This document shows, one piece after another, positions 1-8,900 of a stretch of DNA of 64,000 nt. A model generated the notes under the pieces. The model was not told the DNA's origin. It worked only from the letters and a program-made list of their open reading frames with translations, and searched no databases. Made by a program: the position numbers and the translations under genes. The stretch spans positions 38,149 to 102,148 of the forward strand of contig NZ_WVEM01000018.1 in assembly GCF_009847015.1 (NCBI RefSeq), given 5' to 3'. Positions within the stretch are counted from its first letter, which is position 1, and each line of letters begins with the position of its first letter. This DNA is from Sunxiuqinia indica (GTDB taxonomy: Bacteria; Bacteroidota; Bacteroidia; Bacteroidales; Prolixibacteraceae).

Positions 1-748
1 TGGCAGAGGTTATCAATTGTTTTGAGATTAACGCTTTCATCGCTTCCTGTAAACGAACTTCTACATCAATATTAAACTGAGGAAGCGGCGAATCATACAC
101 TTCGTGGTAAAACTCAAGATATTCTGATGAATTGATATCATCGTAAGATTTTCCGATTACAAAAATATTGTTCCCCTTATTCTTCAGGTTATGCGTAATC
201 ACTTTGTCTTTATCTTCCACACTACCCATCATACTAATAATGATTGTAGGTGTTAAATCACCATGTCCGGTAAAATAGTCGAACCTGATTTTGCGATCAG
301 CAACTTTTATATTGAATTTTTGGCAAGCATTCTCCAAACCCTGTTTTGCACCCGAAGCAATAAACTGCCCATTCGGATGAGCAATATTAATGTGGTACAA
401 AAAAGCACTCACAGCTTCAGGTTTCACTCCGTAACAAGCCATTCTTCGAGCCGCCCGACTAATCAAAATTTCAATCGCTTTTTGAGGATCAGTGGCTAAA
501 TGATGGTGAAAGGCATGCGTTGTCATGGCCATCATCTGCCCATTGTCAGCAGTAAAAATACCAGTTTCATCCGAATCTCCATTGGCCACATTTTCAAGCT
601 CCAATCCTTCCTCACTAAAATCATTAAAGTAGTTAACCGGGGCCAGGTTTGGATTGACCATTAGGTTAAAAACAATTTCATTAATATCTTTGGGCTCTTC
701 AATCTGATCAATAGAGAACACCTCTTGGTTTTCAACTGTTTCAGCCAT
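1..748 (-). CDS. PurL/AIR-synthase-like protein, 3' end beyond the window
   Basis: Reading leftwards from an ATG at 748, the frame stays open for 249 codons to the window edge, so the C-terminus is missing. Segments such as TPTIIISMMGSVEDKDKV, FVIGKSYDDINSSEYL and PLPQFNIDVEVRLQEAMK match the pattern of the PurM-fold (AIR synthase-related) half of phosphoribosylformylglycinamidine synthase PurL, the ATP-dependent step of purine synthesis. A short N-terminal segment (MAETVENQEVFSIDQ) precedes it, so the start looks complete. The gene is divergent from the SDR gene at 855. It could be an AIR-synthase-related paralogue rather than the working PurL; the missing C-terminus prevents a decision. Confidence 0.7.
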   Translation of the reverse strand, partial: MAETVENQEVFSIDQIEEPKDINEIVFNLMVNPNLAPVNYFNDFSEEGLELENVANGDSDETGIFTADNGQMMAMTTHAFHHHLATDPQKAIEILISRAARRMACYGVKPEAVSAFLYHINIAHPNGQFIASGAKQGLENACQKFNIKVADRKIRFDYFTGHGDLTPTIIISMMGSVEDKDKVITHNLKNKGNNIFVIGKSYDDINSSEYLEFYHEVYDSPLPQFNIDVEVRLQEAMKALISKQLITSA

Positions 749-854
749 AACTTTTAATTCTTTACTTCTTATAAGAAAACAAAAATAGTCAAGTAGTTGA
801 TTTTTTCATAAAAAAAAGGGAATTTTAATTTCTCTGAAAAGACAGAAAAATACC

Positions 855-1613
855 ATGAAACAAAAGATTGCGTTAATTACCGGAGCAACATCCGGCATCG
901 GACTGGAAACCGCTAGAATACTCTCAGAAAATAATTTTAACCTTATCATAACCGGACGAAGAAAAAATCGATTGGAAGATTTAAGGCAAGAACTTGAACA
1001 TGATCATTGTGTTGTCCTCTCCCTTTGCTTTGATATTCAATCAAAAGAAGAAGTTGACCAAGCACTTTTGTCTTTATCCGAAGAATGGAGAAAAGTTGAC
1101 GTTCTGATCAACAATGCCGGGCTTGCAGCGGGCTTTGATCCGATTGACAAAGCTAAAACGGAAGATTGGGAAAGCATGATTGACACCAACATTAAAGGTT
1201 TACTTTATGTAACACATGAGGTGTCGAACTGGATGATAAAACGAAACGAAGGTCACATTTTAAATATTGGGTCGATTGCTGGAATTGAACCTTACCCAAA
1301 CGGAACGGTCTATTGCGGAACCAAGCATGCGGTAATTGCGATCAGCAAAGCCATGCGCATCGAGTTGGCTCCCTACAACATCAAAGTGAGTACGGTGAGT
1401 CCGGGAGCTGTTGAAACCGAGTTTTCGCTTGTTCGTTTTAAGGGTGAAAAGGAAAAAGCCCAAAAAGTGTATGAAGGTTTTACTCCTCTTAATGGCCGTG
1501 ACATTGCAGAAAGTATTTACTTTGTGGTGTCAAGACCGGCGCATGTTAATATTGATGACCTTTTGATCATGCCTACGGCGCAGTCTTCGGCAAGGGATAT
1601 TTTCAGAAAATAA
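855..1613 (+). CDS. SDR-family NAD(P)-dependent oxidoreductase, YdfG-like
   Basis: A 252-residue classical short-chain dehydrogenase. The nucleotide-binding motif TGATSGIG is at residues 9-16, NNAG at 86-89, and the catalytic Ser140, Tyr153 and Lys157 are all present. The opening sequence and length resemble the YdfG group, which oxidises serine or 3-hydroxy acids and reduces malonic semialdehyde with NADP. The substrate is not fixed by sequence. It is the first gene of a plus-strand run, and only 6 bases separate it from the Ldh-type dehydrogenase that follows, so the two are probably co-transcribed. ATG 855 is the only start that keeps the Rossmann strand complete. Confidence 0.9.
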   Translation: MKQKIALITGATSGIGLETARILSENNFNLIITGRRKNRLEDLRQELEHDHCVVLSLCFDIQSKEEVDQALLSLSEEWRKVDVLINNAGLAAGFDPIDKAKTEDWESMIDTNIKGLLYVTHEVSNWMIKRNEGHILNIGSIAGIEPYPNGTVYCGTKHAVIAISKAMRIELAPYNIKVSTVSPGAVETEFSLVRFKGEKEKAQKVYEGFTPLNGRDIAESIYFVVSRPAHVNIDDLLIMPTAQSSARDIFRK

Positions 1614-1619
1614 CAGAAA

Positions 1620-2708
1620 ATGACGATAAGCTCAACATATCTTAAAGAATTTACCCAACAGGTTTTTGAAAAAATAGGATGCTCTCCGGCAGAAGCCGAG
1701 TTAGCAGCGGATTGCTTAAATCAAGCTGATTTGCGTGGTGTTGATTCGCACGGAGTTGCCCGCCTGAGTGGCTACATCAGATTGTGGGAAAAGAAGAGGC
1801 TAAATGCAAAACCCGATATGAAAGTGGTTCATGAAACACCATCGACCGCGGTGTTGGATGCTGATTTGGCATTGGGACTGGTTGCCGGCCCCAAAGCCAT
1901 GCAAATAGCTATCGACAAAGCCAAACAAGTTGGCAGTGGCTGGGTGGCTGTAAAAAACTCGAATCACTACGGAATTGCAGCCTACCATGCCATGATGGCG
2001 CTGGAGGAAGACATGATCGGCATCTCAATGACCAATGCCAGTCCGCTTGTTTCTCCTACTTTTTCGAAAAGTCGTTTTTTGGGAACTAATCCAATTGCCG
2101 TTGCCATTCCGGCCAAAACCGAACCTCCATTTATAATGGATATGGCTACCACAACCGTAGCAAATGGGAAACTGGAAGTTTTACAACGCAAAGGCGAAGA
2201 TGCCCCATTGGGCTGGGCACAGGATAAAGAAGGGCAACCAACAACAGATGCTTTTACGCTGAAGAAAGGTGGAGCCATGCTTCCGCTTGGTGGCGACCGG
2301 CAACACGGAAGCCACAAAGGCTATTGCCTGGGCGCTATGGTCGATATTTTCTCCGCCGTTTTATCAGGAGCCAATTATGGGCCCTGGGTTCCACCGTTTG
2401 TATCCTTTCTCGATCCTCCAGCAGATCCGGTTGGTGATGGCATCGGCCATTTCTTCGGTGCATTTCGGATTGATGCGTTCCGACCTGCTGAAGATTTTAA
2501 AAGTCACATGGATAATTGGATTAAAACTTTTCGTAATGCTGAAACGGTAAATCCTAACGATCAGGTTTTAATTCCCGGTGATCCGGAAAGAGAATTAACC
2601 GCTGAACGTCAACAAAAAGGCATACCTTTGCAACAAGCTGTTGTTGAAGATTTAAAACAATTAGCTGCCAGCCTGGACTTAACTTTTAATCCGAAACAAC
2701 ATGCCTAA
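1620..2708 (+). CDS. Ldh family (malate/L-lactate dehydrogenase-like) NAD(P) oxidoreductase
   Basis: A 362-residue protein of the Ldh2/YlbC/ureidoglycolate dehydrogenase family, which is unrelated to Rossmann-fold lactate dehydrogenases. Family hallmarks visible are DSHGVARL (42-49, with His44) and NSNHYGIA (113-120, with His116, the usual catalytic His). Members oxidise 2-hydroxy acids such as malate, L-lactate, sulfolactate or ureidoglycolate, and the substrate cannot be told here. It follows an SDR gene by 6 bases and overlaps the next gene by 8 bases (2701-2708). Two dehydrogenases in tandem suggest consecutive oxidation steps on one carbon compound, which is inference only. Confidence 0.88.
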   Translation: MTISSTYLKEFTQQVFEKIGCSPAEAELAADCLNQADLRGVDSHGVARLSGYIRLWEKKRLNAKPDMKVVHETPSTAVLDADLALGLVAGPKAMQIAIDKAKQVGSGWVAVKNSNHYGIAAYHAMMALEEDMIGISMTNASPLVSPTFSKSRFLGTNPIAVAIPAKTEPPFIMDMATTTVANGKLEVLQRKGEDAPLGWAQDKEGQPTTDAFTLKKGGAMLPLGGDRQHGSHKGYCLGAMVDIFSAVLSGANYGPWVPPFVSFLDPPADPVGDGIGHFFGAFRIDAFRPAEDFKSHMDNWIKTFRNAETVNPNDQVLIPGDPERELTAERQQKGIPLQQAVVEDLKQLAASLDLTFNPKQHA

Positions 2709-3411
2709 AACACTGGTCATAACTCCGGTTAAAGACTCGATTGAAACTACGCTTCAAACAATCGAAGCAATTCATGCGGCAGATGGTGATCATCTGCACT
2801 ATGTTTATAATGATTTTAGCACGCCCGAGACAAAAAAGATACTTGAAAAGAAAAAGAAAAAGTTTGGATTTGAGCTGATCAACCTCGAAGAAATTACAAA
2901 TACTCCATCGCCCAATTACAACCTGGTGCTTCAAATGGCACAGAAAAAAGCAATTGACTTAAAAGTGCCTTTGGTGATCGTTGAATCAGATGTAATTATC
3001 AAGCGCGACACCTTAGACAACATGTACGACCTCAGCCTGAGTACGCAAAATTGTGGCATGCTGGGAGCAATTACGACAGATGAATCAGGACAAGTTAATT
3101 TTCCGTATCTTAATTTCAAAGGAGAAAAAAAGGAGATTACAGATACATCACACAGTTTGAGTTTTTGTTGTACACTACTTAGTTTAAAACTTCTGGAAAG
3201 CTTTTCGTTTAAAGAGCTGTCCAGTGAAAAACATTGGTACGATGTATTTATCTCAAGAAAGTCGAAGTTACTCGGATTTAAAAATTACCTGGTTACAAAT
3301 CTTCCGGTGGTTCATAAACCACATAGCAGCCGCCCCTGGAAGCAACTCAAATATACCAACCCGCTAAAATACTATTTCAATAAGCTGATTAAACGGAAAG
3401 ATCGTATTTGA
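2701..3411 (+). CDS. small family 2-type glycosyltransferase
   Basis: A 236-residue protein with a GT-A-like N-terminus (TLVITPVKDSIETTLQTI), an acidic VIVESDVII strand near residues 92-100 in the place of the DxD metal site, and a basic C-terminus (HKPHSSRPWKQLKYTNP and a Lys/Arg tail). No membrane segment is evident, so it is probably a cytoplasmic or peripheral transferase acting on a polysaccharide or lipid precursor. ATG 2701 lies inside the last codons of the dehydrogenase gene, and the stop overlaps the start of the kinase gene (TGATG at 3409-3413). That coupling puts a sugar transferase between dehydrogenases and a two-component pair. The acceptor and donor are unknown. Confidence 0.72.
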   Translation: MPKTLVITPVKDSIETTLQTIEAIHAADGDHLHYVYNDFSTPETKKILEKKKKKFGFELINLEEITNTPSPNYNLVLQMAQKKAIDLKVPLVIVESDVIIKRDTLDNMYDLSLSTQNCGMLGAITTDESGQVNFPYLNFKGEKKEITDTSHSLSFCCTLLSLKLLESFSFKELSSEKHWYDVFISRKSKLLGFKNYLVTNLPVVHKPHSSRPWKQLKYTNPLKYYFNKLIKRKDRI

Positions 3412-4451
3412 TGGCTCTCATAAAAAACTACCAACGTTTCAAAGTATTGCTGCAGCTACTTTTTTGGCTTAGCAGTTTCACTTTTGCGTTGGCTTCCTTT
3501 TATGTTGCTTCCGATTTTCATTTCAACCTGGCTAAAGATACCCTGCGAGCATTAATTCTTAACACGGGCTTTGCTGTTGGAGTATACGTCAATCTCCGAA
3601 TTCTTATTCCCAGATTACTGAAAAAGAAATTCTATATTTTTTATGCGTTTTGGTTGATTATTACCCTGGCTGTCTCGTCCTTAGTCATTCTGACCCTTTT
3701 CTACTTCTTGCTTCACTTTAACCGTCCGCGGTTGTTTTCCTCTTACTTCTTCACCACGGCTTTCTATGTTGGAGTAACGTCGCTGGTCAAGTTTCTGCAC
3801 GAATGGATCGAAATGCAGGACATTTCGCTACGTTACAATCAGGTAGAACGTGAAAAACTGGAAGCAGAACTAAACACTCTGAAAGCCCAGATCAACCCGC
3901 ACTTTTTGTTTAACTCGCTGAATAACATCTACTCTCTTTCGCTAACAAACTCCAAAGAAACACCCGGTATGATTTTGAAGTTGTCGGATTTAATGCGCCA
4001 TGTATTATATGAGTCCCGGGAAAATTTCATTAGTCTAAAAAAAGAAATTGAATTTATTCAAAACTTTATCGAACTGCAACGTATCCGGTTATCGGGTAAA
4101 ACAGATATCAAATTTCAGCTAAGCGGAGAACCGAATAACAAACTCATTATTCCTTTGATTTTTGAGCCCTTTGTAGATAACGCTTTTAAGCATGGGAGTA
4201 AGTCGATTCAGGAAAATCCCTTTATTCATATTGAAATAGAGATCAAAGAGCATTGGCTGCATTTTAAGGCAACAAACAGCTTTGATGAGACGAGCACCCA
4301 TGCAAATCCAAAAGCGTCCGGCATTGGTCTTAAAAACGTACAAAAGCGACTCGATTATTTGTATAAAAAGGATGAATACGATTTAAAAATCAGTAAAAAA
4401 GAAAATATCTTTAGCGTGGAATTACAACTGACTTTAAAAACAATAAAATGA
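3411..4451 (+). CDS. LytS/YehU-type sensor histidine kinase
   Basis: A 346-residue sensor kinase counted from ATG 3411; the TTG at 3408 is one codon earlier and less likely. Four hydrophobic helices occupy roughly residues 14-130. A short coiled coil leads into the His_kinase domain with INPHFLFNSLNNIYSL, whose phospho-acceptor is His164. The ATP-binding N box (FVDNAFKHG) and G box (SGIGLKNVQKRLDYLY) follow. There is no periplasmic sensor domain, so the signal is likely sensed in the membrane. The stop overlaps the start of the LytTR regulator (ATGA at 4448-4451), the classic arrangement of a cognate pair. Confidence 0.92.
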   Translation: MALIKNYQRFKVLLQLLFWLSSFTFALASFYVASDFHFNLAKDTLRALILNTGFAVGVYVNLRILIPRLLKKKFYIFYAFWLIITLAVSSLVILTLFYFLLHFNRPRLFSSYFFTTAFYVGVTSLVKFLHEWIEMQDISLRYNQVEREKLEAELNTLKAQINPHFLFNSLNNIYSLSLTNSKETPGMILKLSDLMRHVLYESRENFISLKKEIEFIQNFIELQRIRLSGKTDIKFQLSGEPNNKLIIPLIFEPFVDNAFKHGSKSIQENPFIHIEIEIKEHWLHFKATNSFDETSTHANPKASGIGLKNVQKRLDYLYKKDEYDLKISKKENIFSVELQLTLKTIK

Positions 4452-5155
4452 TCAGAGCAATAGTAGTTGATGACGAACCGTTGGCGCAAAATGTAATTAA
4501 GCAGTTTGCCAAGGATATTCCGGAACTTGAAATAGTATGCTACTGTAACAATGCTTTAGAGGCCAACAGCCTTTTAAAAGAAGAACATGCTGATTTAATG
4601 TTTCTGGATGTTAATATGCCAAGATTAAGCGGCTTAGATTTTTTGAAAAACCTTACAAATCCTCCATTGGTCATTTTAACAACGGCCTATGCTGACTATG
4701 CTATGGAAGGATATGAACTTAACATACTCGACTACCTGAAAAAGCCCTTTTCATTTGAACGCTTTTATAAAGCTGTACAAAAAGCTGAAGAACAGTTACT
4801 ATTAATGGCTGCTCACGACCACGAAGAAAACAATCAGGATTATATTTACATAAAGGCCAACAAAAAGGCGATCCGGGTTGAATTCAAATCAATAATTTAC
4901 ATCGAAGGTCTGGGTGATTACATTAAAATTCATTTGAAAGATAAACACCTGGTGACCAATCTATCTATGAAAAAGATGGAAGAGCTACTTCCTGCAACCG
5001 AGTTTTTCAGAACTCACAAATCATACATCATCCGACTTGATCAAATCCAATGCATTGAGGGTAATCAGCTTGAAATTAATGGCCGGAAATTGCCCATTGG
5101 TAATAACTTCAGACACGATTTTCAAGAATTGATCAACAAACATATTATCAAATAG
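4448..5155 (+). CDS. LytTR-family response regulator
   Basis: A 235-residue regulator. The receiver domain (1-115) has the acidic pair at Asp8/Asp9, the phospho-acceptor Asp54 (FLDVNMP) and the conserved Lys100 (DYLKKPF). A LytTR DNA-binding domain fills about 140-232, with the usual FFRTHKSYIIRLDQI core. It is the partner of the preceding LytS-like kinase, with which it overlaps by 4 bases. The pair ends the plus-strand run that starts with the two dehydrogenases, so autoregulation of that run is plausible but not shown. Targets are unknown. Confidence 0.94.
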   Translation: MIRAIVVDDEPLAQNVIKQFAKDIPELEIVCYCNNALEANSLLKEEHADLMFLDVNMPRLSGLDFLKNLTNPPLVILTTAYADYAMEGYELNILDYLKKPFSFERFYKAVQKAEEQLLLMAAHDHEENNQDYIYIKANKKAIRVEFKSIIYIEGLGDYIKIHLKDKHLVTNLSMKKMEELLPATEFFRTHKSYIIRLDQIQCIEGNQLEINGRKLPIGNNFRHDFQELINKHIIK

Positions 5156-5163
5156 CTGATTAG

Positions 5164-5904
5164 CTATATATTAAATCCCTGCTCTCTTAAGGTTGCCAGC
5201 AGCTTTTTAGAGAAGAATTCACTTTCAACCTTTTTATAGCGTACATCGGTAAATACCTGTGCCAGATTATCTTTCTCATTCTCTTTCACAAACTGTTTTG
5301 AACTTGCTAAATTCTCTTTTTCTTCATGCAACTCATTAATTCTTTCAGGCATATAATCCTCATATTTTTCGGAATGAATCACTCCATCCAGCGGCAAACG
5401 ATCTGTTAACTCAGGTTTGTGATCAGGATAGCCAACAACAACCGCAGTAATCGGAACAACGCCTTTGGGAAGCTCAAGAACATCAATAAACTCTTTCGCA
5501 TTGTATAGTGCTGTTCCCAGGTAACAGATACCCAATCCGTGAGACTCCGCTTCGACACACAAATTCTGAGCAAATAATGAAGCGTCTATCGTTGAATTCA
5601 TCAACCACAATAAGTTATTATACCCAGCATCCGCATTTCGTTCTTCGCACCATAAATTAAACCGGTTAATATCAGCACAAACAGTTAGTAAAACGGGCGC
5701 TTGCTTCACCATTGGTTGATTAAAGTGTAAAGGAGCGAGCTTCTCCTTCGCTTTAATGTCTTTAGTGATGACAACGCTATAAAGCTGCATATTCCCCGTA
5801 TTTGATGCTCTGGTTCCAGCCTCAATAATCTGGTTCAACACTTCATCCTCAATCGGCGTTGATTTATACTGACGAATAGATCGGTGTTTAAAAAGTATGT
5901 CCAT
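5164..5904 (-). CDS. NfsA/FRP-type nitroreductase family flavoprotein
   Basis: A 246-residue FMN-dependent oxidoreductase. The N-terminal HRSIRQYKSTPI (7-18) and RASNTGNMQ (32-40) are the FMN-phosphate and ring-contacting segments of the NfsA/FRP branch. The C-terminal half has GYPDHKPELTDRLPLDGVIH, typical of the same branch. Members use NAD(P)H to reduce flavins, quinones or nitro compounds; the physiological substrate is unclear. It converges with the LytTR gene, 8 bases apart, and lies downstream of the giant SprB-like gene from which it is separated by a strong terminator, so it probably has its own promoter around 5905-5934. Confidence 0.9.
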   Translation of the reverse strand: MDILFKHRSIRQYKSTPIEDEVLNQIIEAGTRASNTGNMQLYSVVITKDIKAKEKLAPLHFNQPMVKQAPVLLTVCADINRFNLWCEERNADAGYNNLLWLMNSTIDASLFAQNLCVEAESHGLGICYLGTALYNAKEFIDVLELPKGVVPITAVVVGYPDHKPELTDRLPLDGVIHSEKYEDYMPERINELHEEKENLASSKQFVKENEKDNLAQVFTDVRYKKVESEFFSKKLLATLREQGFNI

Positions 5905-5931
5905 AATTGTTGATCTTTTTTTTTACAAAAG

Positions 5932-5963
5932 TACAAAAAAAGGGGAAGCCAACCGGCTCCCCC
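5932..5963 (-). terminator. Rho-independent terminator of the SprB-like gene
   Basis: On the minus strand a 9-bp GC-rich stem with one mismatch (GGGGGAGCC ... GGCTTCCCC) is followed directly by a run of eight T. It lies 22 bases past the stop of the 2,109-residue protein gene. Confidence 0.85.
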
Positions 5964-5985
5964 TTCTTAATCAATCAATTCGGCA

Positions 5986-8900
5986 TTACTTTTTAACAAG
6001 CCTTTCAGTTTTGGCAACTACATCATCTTTAGTAATTAAAGTCATGAGGTAGATACCACTGCGTAAGTCACCCAAGTCAATGTTAGTGTCAGGGCTAACA
6101 ATGTCTTTCACACGTTGACCAGCAACGTTTGTAACAATGATTCGTGAAAGTTTATCAGCATTATCAACAGTAACAAATCCATCAAATGGGTTCGGATACA
6201 CTTTGAACTCGAGAGAACCATTTATCTCTTCAGCACCAGTAGCAAAATCACCAGTAGTGAAGTTCCATACTGTATCGTCAGTCAATCCAGCGCTTTCATT
6301 ACCTGCAGCATCAGCTACAAGACCAGCGTCGAACGTCACAGAGTATTCTGTATTTTTATTCAATCCACCTACTTCAGGATCGTAAGTATAGTCTACAGTA
6401 ACTGTTGCACCGTCAACCATACCCGCAGTTAATGGGATAGTAAGAACAGGAGTTGTTCCACCAACTTTAGTAATGTAAACATTACCGCTTCCTGCCACAA
6501 CATCTTCATCAAATGTTACAACAAGTGTTGGGTGGTTATCAGCGATTGTAGCTCCATCCTCTGGAGAATAAGTGGCAGGCATTGGACCAGTGTTATCACC
6601 TACTGTGTAAGTAAACGTAGTTTCGGTCAATGCATTTCCTCCCATATCCATGATAGTAGAACCTGCAGTCAGAGTCAAGTCATCTCCATCAGCACCTGTC
6701 ATCGCAACTGTAAATTCAGTTCCGGTTCCAGGAGTTACAGTACCACCAGTGATATCACCTTCCATGATTGTTACTTCACGGTTGAATGTCAATACAACAT
6801 CGAACGTTTGTTCCATATCATCACCTGAAGCAGGATCAGCAGTAACCATTAGTTCTTCAAGAGTAACAGATGTGTCGGCTACACATTCGTGAGAATCCAT
6901 AATTGTAATAACATTCGCTCCTACAACTAAAGAATCAACCACTACTTCTCCGGCAACTGCACCCATATCAACTCCGTCAACCATTAACATGTAAGGAGCA
7001 ATACCACCTTCGATATCAGAAATAGTCAACACAGTTCCTTCAACAGAGAACGAAGCAGTTAACTCATTCTGTACAGGAACAAACGTTTCAAATACAACTT
7101 CAGAGATACATCCAAATTCATCTTTCACCTGGAAGTTATAGTGACCATCACTTTCGTTGTCATCACCATAGGTTAATCCAGAACTATATACATGTGTTGC
7201 TGTTCCATCTTCCTCATTGAATGCCATCCATGAGCTCCATGCTCCAACGGTGCTGGCACCTTCAACTTTTTGGTAACGAACCATCAAGTCACGTCCTTCT
7301 TCTGACGTGGCAGTAATACGTACCGTAGGAGATACTTCACCATAACAAGTCAAATCCTTAATATCAGCAATTACAACTGGTTCAGGAGTTTCAATCATGA
7401 TGGTGTCACGGGCTTCACAGCCTTCTGCGTCAGTAGCAACAACGACATACTCATGTCCTGATGAAACTACGTGTGAGTTAATAGGAGTCTGAGAACGAAC
7501 CATATCACCATCACGATAAAGATCATAAAGCACACTTCCGTTACCACCTTCAACTGTCACAATATCAATAATACCAGAAAGGTCATTTGCACAGATGAAA
7601 GCATCTTCATCAACAACAATGTCGATGACAAACTCTTCTGGTTGGTGAACAGCGATGTAGAATGACTCAGCTGGACATCCTTTCACATCATATGCAGTAA
7701 CTTCATACTTATCTTCCATTCCGATATACATACTTGTATCATCAACAGAAGCAAATACATTTTCTAATACATCATTTACGCCTGTAAAATCATCTCCTTC
7801 ACTATCAACTTCAAATAGATAAGAAACAGATGTACCATCATATTTAGTTCCTTCAACGGTGTAAGTAAATGGACCACCATTTCCACCAACTACGCTAGCA
7901 ATTTTGATTGTTCCATCTTCAACACCATAGCAAGTTGCCGGTGTAGTCGTTGTGTCTGTTACTACAATTTCTACCGGCTCATCAATTACAACACGGTGTT
8001 GATCGATAACAGCGCCAGACTGACGTACTTCACCTCCAGTAAAACAGCCTTTAGCGTCTTTAACCCATGCAATATAGGTTCCTTGCTCTAAGCCTGTAAA
8101 AGAAGCATCTGATTGCCACCCTGCATAAACATTGCTAGGCATTGTATATGGATGAGAAGGAGATGCAAGATCTGATCTTGTTATCGCATACTCATAAGGA
8201 GCAGTACCACCTTCAACCTCAATCGTTAATTTTCCATCAGCACCACCGTTACAGGTAACATCTGCTAACCATCTATTTTCTGTAATTTTCAAAGTATCAG
8301 GCTGATTAACTTCCCAAGATTCAGGAATCTGACAAGTAGAGAAAGAGAAACCAGTATTATCACGAATATACAGTGTGTAATGACCGTAAGTTAATGTGTC
8401 AAATGTGAAAGCTGTCACATACATTGCATCACCTTCGCTGTCTTTAGGTTCCCATAGTGCATCGTCCGATTCATCGTAAGTTGGATTATCGCTACTTACT
8501 AATTGGAACTGATATCCTGTACCATTACCACCAGATACATCTGTGATAACCATTTCACCATCATTTCCGCCATAGCAAGAAACATCGTTAATAGCTACTG
8601 TATAATCAAATGGTGAAGGCAATGATAAAGATTCAGTTTCCGAACCATTACAAAGTGCGCTTGGGTCAGCACCATTGGCTGTCGCATCAGCTGGCTCAAT
8701 ACGATAATATACAGTATAATTACCGTAATCTAATTCATCAAATAGATAACTATATCCACCAGTCACAGCGGATGCATTATACCAAGATCCGTCATTCAGT
8801 TTAACCTGAGGAGCATATCCTGGCCATCCACCAGTTAACGTGATTGTAATTTCTCCATCAGGATCATCCATTTCACAATCTGTAGGTATCTTTGAACTCA

